From DASTPP01 sp035762175 (lineage in GTDB: Bacteria > Myxococcota_A > Polyangia > Polyangiales > Polyangiaceae): DNA of 7,782 nucleotides. A program made the translations under genes and the position numbers. The DNA is taken from NCBI GenBank assembly GCA_035762175.1, contig DASTPP010000281.1:1-7782 (forward strand), in the 5' to 3' direction. Shown here in pieces: positions 5,180-7,782 of the stretch. Within the stretch, counting starts at the first letter, position 1, and each line of letters begins with the position of its first letter. Under the pieces are notes generated by a model that saw only the letters and a list, made by a program, of their open reading frames with translations, made no database searches and was not told where the DNA came from.

Positions 5180-6649
5180 TCAGGCCGTAGGGATCGCCGG
5201 CTGAACGGCGCGCTGGGCCGCCTTCTTCACCCGCAGCAAGACGGGCTTCGACGGCCGTAGCGTGGTCTCGAAGTTCGGCTCCACGGGCTCGGCGCTCACG
5301 GGCTCAAGCTCGAAGCGCTGGGCGATCTGGGCGAGCAAGAGCTGCGCTTCCAGCGTCGCGAACTGCGCCCCGATGCAGACACGCGGTCCCGCGCCGAAGG
5401 GCATCCAGGCCAGGCGGTGGCGCTTCGACTCGGCTTCGCGCGTGAAGCGATCGGGGTCGAAGCGCTCGGGATCGGGCCAGAGGTCCGGACGGCGATGGAG
5501 CGCGTAGGGGCAGATGAAGAGGGGAGAGTGGCGGGGAAGGAGATAGCCCCCGATCTCCACGTCTTCGATGGCGAGCCGGTCGACGAGCGCGGCGGGCGGG
5601 TAGAGGCGCAGCGCCTCCTTGAAGACGCCGAGCGTGTAGGAGAGGCGAAGGGCGTCTTCGGCGCCAGGCACCTTGCCGCCGAGGCTCGCCGCCTCGTCCT
5701 TCCACCTCCGGTAGACCTCCGGGTTCCTCCCCAGGAAATACAGCGACCACGTCGTGCCGGCGGCGGTCGTCTCGTGGCCGGCCACGAAGAGCGTGAGCGC
5801 CTCGTCGCGCACCTGCCTATCGGTCATCACGCTGCCGTCGTCCTCGTCGCTCGCGTTCAGCAGGCGGCTCAGGAAATCGGGGCGCGACAGGCCGATCCGC
5901 CGCCGCTCCGCGATCGTCCTCTGGATGCTCGAGTCCAGCCTCTCGAGGGCCTCGTAGACCCGGCGGCCCTCTCCGGTGGGCAGGCGGAGCGGCATCGCCA
6001 GCCGCCCGAGGGCCCTGTCGCGCAGCGCTTCGGCCCAGGGGGGCAAGCCGCGGAGGTCGAGCAGGTAGGCGGCGATCGGGGCCTTGAGGAAGAGCGAGGG
6101 TGTCCCGACCTGGCCGATGAGATAATGAAACATCACCTGGATGGCCGCGCCGAGCTCGTCCGCCTCGTCGAAGGTGTCGGCGTCGAAGAGCACCTTGCCG
6201 ACCACGGCCATGGTGATGCGGGTCATCTCGCGCCCGACATCGATCAGCTGGCCGTCCCTCCACTCGTCGAGGTAGCGGCCGATCACGGCGTTCATCGTCT
6301 CCGCGTAGCCCCGCACGGCGGCCGGGTGGAAGAGCGGCGCCATCAGCTTGCGCTGCCGCCTCCAGAGCTCGCCCTCGCTGCTGAACAGCCCCTTGCCCGC
6401 GAGCGGGTAGAAGACGATCCGGGTCGCCGCGGATTTCCGGAAGCTCTTTGCCTTCTCGATGAAGGCCTCGTGGATCAGCTCCGGCGAGTTCAGCGTGGGC
6501 ACCCGCATGTTGAAGAACCGCAGGGTGCCGATGTCCCCGCACTCTTGCTGGAGTCGCCGGAGGAGCCCTCCCTGATCTTGGCGGAACTCGGCGATGTGGC
6601 CAGTCAGGCGTTCGCCGGAGAGGGCAGGGATGTCTCGAACCGTCTTCAT
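5180..6649 (-). CDS. cytochrome P450 monooxygenase
   Basis: A complete 489-residue P450, a heme-thiolate enzyme that inserts one oxygen atom from O2 into an organic substrate using electrons from a separate redox partner. With the start at 6649: C-helix WRRQRKLM (about 96-103); I-helix AGHETT (290-295) with the acid-alcohol pair for oxygen activation; ExxR in KEALR (Glu345, Arg348); PERF (394-397); heme loop FGAGPRVCIG (418-427) with ligand Cys425. Length and motifs fit soluble class I-type bacterial P450s, of the branch nearer CYP4/CYP102/CYP110; no N-terminal membrane anchor is seen. The start was chosen because GGAGG lies 6 bases upstream; an in-frame ATG at 6655 overlaps that site, and the far upstream ATG at 6730 would add a poorly conserved-looking, Arg/Pro-rich stretch. 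No ferredoxin, reductase or biosynthetic gene is adjacent, so substrate and partner cannot be inferred. Its stop is one base from that of the convergent pseudogene. Confidence 0.95.
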   Translation of the reverse strand: MKTVRDIPALSGERLTGHIAEFRQDQGGLLRRLQQECGDIGTLRFFNMRVPTLNSPELIHEAFIEKAKSFRKSAATRIVFYPLAGKGLFSSEGELWRRQRKLMAPLFHPAAVRGYAETMNAVIGRYLDEWRDGQLIDVGREMTRITMAVVGKVLFDADTFDEADELGAAIQVMFHYLIGQVGTPSLFLKAPIAAYLLDLRGLPPWAEALRDRALGRLAMPLRLPTGEGRRVYEALERLDSSIQRTIAERRRIGLSRPDFLSRLLNASDEDDGSVMTDRQVRDEALTLFVAGHETTAAGTTWSLYFLGRNPEVYRRWKDEAASLGGKVPGAEDALRLSYTLGVFKEALRLYPPAALVDRLAIEDVEIGGYLLPRHSPLFICPYALHRRPDLWPDPERFDPDRFTREAESKRHRLAWMPFGAGPRVCIGAQFATLEAQLLLAQIAQRFELEPVSAEPVEPNFETTLRPSKPVLLRVKKAAQRAVQPAIPTA

Positions 6650-7000
6650 GCGCATCCTCCACGCTTCATCGAGCTTCGAGCCCCACGGCCGGTGGCTCCG
6701 CGGCTCGACCGGCCAGCGAGTCGGCACCATGGTCCGCCCTCGCCCTTATGTGGCGACCCCGGCGCGGGGCAAGGGGCAGGCAGCGATTGCCGACGCGGGC
6801 GGCGAAAGTATCGCCTAGCTCTGCCATGATTCTACCCTTGCCAACGAATGTCGATTGGATTGTTGACAACGTGATCGCCACGCTCTCGTTGCATGGCACT
6901 CCTCGGCTCAGCAACCCGCGTGCCGTTCAGGTCCGATGTGGTGCCCGCACGATTTCGCGGCCCGATGTTGACCAACGTCAAGCTTGCGAGCGGGGCCGCG
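6650..7000. other. non-coding upstream region of the P450 gene
   Basis: About 350 bases with no gene I can support. An A/T-richer patch at about 6830-6870 is the likeliest promoter area for the minus-strand P450. TAGAAT occurs there on the minus strand, but no good -35 element stands at normal spacing. TTGACA is on the plus strand at 6863-6868, also without a partner. A 53-codon minus-strand frame (6666-6827) ends just before the P450 ribosome binding site; it has weaker third-position G/C bias than real genes here, so I do not call it. Confidence 0.4.
6656..6660 (-). promoter_or_regulatory. ribosome binding site of the P450 gene
   Basis: On the minus strand GGAGG lies 6 bases before the ATG at 6647-6649. 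It supports this ATG over the ATG at 6655, which abuts the site, and over the one at 6730, which has no comparable sequence. Confidence 0.7.
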
Positions 7001-7036
7001 GCACGCTGGCACGCTGGCACGGGCACGCTGGCACGC
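7001..7036. repeat. GCACGCTG short tandem repeats and right copy of the dispersed inverted repeat
   Basis: GCACGCTG occurs at 7001, 7009 and 7023, with a diverged GCACGG spacer unit at 7017 and a variant GCACGCCG at 7031. Read on the minus strand, 7026 to 7001 matches 1980-2005 at 23 of 26 bases. The array begins just beyond the end of the short coding-like remnant on the minus strand and supplies that remnant's last, unnatural codons. Confidence 0.7.
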
Positions 7037-7151
7037 CGCCGTCGGAGAAGGCATCCTTGGTCAGGAACGCCTTCACGGGGAAGTCGGGGTCATCCCACAG
7101 GTAGACGAGCGCGCCGACGCACGTGTCGGCCTTGGCCACGCGTGCGAGCAC
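7034..7151 (-). pseudogene. short coding remnant of an unrecognised protein
   Basis: On the minus strand, VLARVAKADTCVGALVYLWD followed by DPDFPVKAFLTKDAFSDGG reads like a globular protein fragment: mixed hydrophobic and charged residues, and nearly every codon ends in G or C. The frame runs on at both ends, but upstream it enters the decayed tandem repeats and downstream the GCACGCTG array, where the encoded residues become Pro/Arg/Cys-rich and unlike a protein. There is no start codon with a ribosome binding site. I do not recognise the family. It is probably the surviving piece of a lost gene, about 39 codons long. Confidence 0.4.
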
Positions 7152-7162
7152 GGAGTGGGGTA

Positions 7163-7331
7163 CCGACGACGTTCGGTCCACCCCCAGGCGCCGGCGAGAG
7201 GGCACCGACGACCTCGGGAGAAGCTCGGGGGTTCGAACGCAAGGCATCAACCACCTGGGGCGAACCTCGGTGAGTTCGGGCGGGGGTCCTCCACGACGTC
7301 GGACCAAGCGCAGAACGTCGTTTCGAGATCA
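7163..7331. repeat. decayed tandem repeat, period 42-43 bp
   Basis: A motif like CCGACGACCTCGG recurs at 7163 (CCGACGACGTTCGG), 7205 (CCGACGACCTCGG), 7247 (TCAACCACCTGGGG) and 7290 (TCCACGACGTCGG), with spacings of 42, 42 and 43 bases. In one plus-strand frame the first three units give PTTFGPP, PTTSGEA and STTWGEP at 14-residue intervals; on the minus strand they give SPQVVDAL, SPEVVGAL and GPNVVGTP. The 43-base step breaks both frames. A weaker 21-base sub-period seems present. The end coordinate is approximate. Confidence 0.55.
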
Positions 7332-7504
7332 CGAAGAACGTCAACACCGAGGGTTGCGATTCGTTCGAGGTCGTTTCTGGCTTTGCTCGAAGGGCCGAGG
7401 CTTGCTGTTCACATCTTCCCACTTTGGCCATCCCAGCGGGCTTCCGTCCGTGGGCGCCCTTCGCCCCCGCGCGGGCTCGCCATGCCGGGGGCACGTGCCT
7501 TCGA

Positions 7505-7524
7505 CCTAGGACAAAACCCTAGGG
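7505..7524. promoter_or_regulatory. paired CCTAGG palindromes upstream of the kinase gene
   Basis: CCTAGG at 7505-7510 and CCCTAGGG at 7517-7524 are separated by ACAAAA, with centres 13 bases apart. They lie 63-82 bases before the kinase ATG, where an operator or promoter could be. Together they can also form a hairpin. The rest of 7332-7586 shows no gene. Confidence 0.3.
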
Positions 7525-7586
7525 CCTGGGCGCGGGGGGGCGCTTGATCCCGGGCGCCCTCGCCGGCACGCTACTGCCTGCGCCCC

Positions 7587-7782
7587 ATGCTGCCCGCTCC
7601 GCTGGTCGCTGATCGCTTCGTCCTCGAGCGGCCCGCCGGCGCGGGCGGCATGGGCATGGTCTACCGCGCCCTCGACCGGCACAGCGGCGCGGTCGTCGCC
7701 CTCAAGCTCGTGGCCAGCGACGCCCCGTCGCTGCGCGCCCGCGCGCTCGTCGAGGCCGACGCCCTCGCGGCCCTCGACCACC
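7587..7782 (+). CDS. N-terminus of a Ser/Thr protein kinase (3' truncated by window edge)
   Basis: The first 65 residues of a Hanks-type protein kinase. Residues 10-16 (RFVLERP) lead into the glycine-rich ATP loop GAGGMGMV (residues 18-25), followed by YRALDR. VVALK places the ATP-anchoring lysine at residue 40. The segment around Glu56 (LVEADALAALDH) fits helix C, which supplies the salt-bridge glutamate. The start is the ATG at 7587: an in-frame TGA at 7545-7547 blocks any long extension, although no clear Shine-Dalgarno sequence is visible (CTG at 7578 is an alternative). This opening, with GAGGMG and a short N-terminus, is typical of myxobacterial kinases that continue into an AAA ATPase and TPRs, like the protein at the left edge. 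The two may be paralogues in the same orientation, but the window does not show the rest. Confidence 0.85.
   Translation, partial: MLPAPLVADRFVLERPAGAGGMGMVYRALDRHSGAVVALKLVASDAPSLRARALVEADALAALDH

Noticed and set aside
6666..6827. 53-codon leader gene before the P450 on the minus strand
   Set aside because: Its third-position G/C bias is weaker than in real genes here, the predicted peptide is Arg/Ala/Gly-rich without motifs, and the ribosome binding site (AAGGG) is poor.
5417..6829. 470-codon open frame on the plus strand opposite the P450
   Set aside because: It is the antisense shadow of a clearly identified P450 in GC-rich DNA. Its residues are Arg/Gly/Val/Glu-rich with no recognisable motifs.
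6865..6880. sigma-54-like site on the minus strand upstream of the P450 (TGGCGATCACGTTGTC)
   Set aside because: The essential -12 GC is GT here, and the ACG part of the -24 box is also missing.
7001..7331. possible CRISPR array
   Set aside because: The units are short and decayed, there are no constant 25-37-base repeats with unique spacers, and no cas genes are present.

Overview
The window is very GC-rich DNA with a strong G/C bias at third codon positions. The gene content points to a myxobacterium-like organism (Myxococcota): two large-family Ser/Thr kinase/ATPase/TPR regulators, a secreted M57/astacin-like lipoprotein metalloprotease, a stand-alone P450, and a remnant resembling the TIGR02996 repeat-companion family. 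No rRNA, tRNA, CRISPR array or replication origin was seen.

Layout. (1) 1-1957, plus strand: the C-terminal part of a regulator with the tail of an AAA-type ATPase followed by a TPR-like helical domain. Its kinase half would lie upstream of the window. (2) 1958-2680: a long non-coding stretch with a hairpin just after the stop, one copy of a GC-rich dispersed repeat, a set of hairpins, a sigma-54-like promoter match and a perfect 8-bp inverted repeat. These lead into (3) 2681-3835, plus strand: a predicted lipoprotein zinc metalloprotease ending in two near-identical 49-residue FG-GAP/VCBS-type repeats. (4) 3836-5178: a gene graveyard. It holds an imperfect 54-bp palindrome, a decayed IS3-family transposase on the minus strand, and a frame-broken plus-strand pseudogene with a CxxC motif, an 18-bp tandem duplication and a TIGR02996-like end. 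(5) 5180-6649, minus strand: an intact cytochrome P450 of about 489 residues. Its stop codon lies one base from that of the convergent pseudogene. (6) 6650-7586: no intact gene. It holds an inverted copy of the repeat from region 2, a short coding-like remnant on the minus strand, a decayed 42-bp tandem repeat and two close CCTAGG palindromes. (7) 7587-end, plus strand: the N-terminus of a Ser/Thr protein kinase with a clear glycine loop and VALK lysine.

Interpretation. The intact genes do not form one operon. The protease and P450 are separately transcribed, and no redox partner or biosynthetic partner for the P450 is in view. The region between the two kinase genes looks like a site of accessory turnover: insertion-element debris, pseudogenes, duplicated repeats, and a protease gene visibly richer in A/T than its neighbours. 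I found no convincing new multi-gene system. The points most worth checking are the inverted repeats bounding the accessory block, the sigma-54-like promoter with structured leader upstream of the protease, and the decayed tandem repeat before the right-hand kinase.
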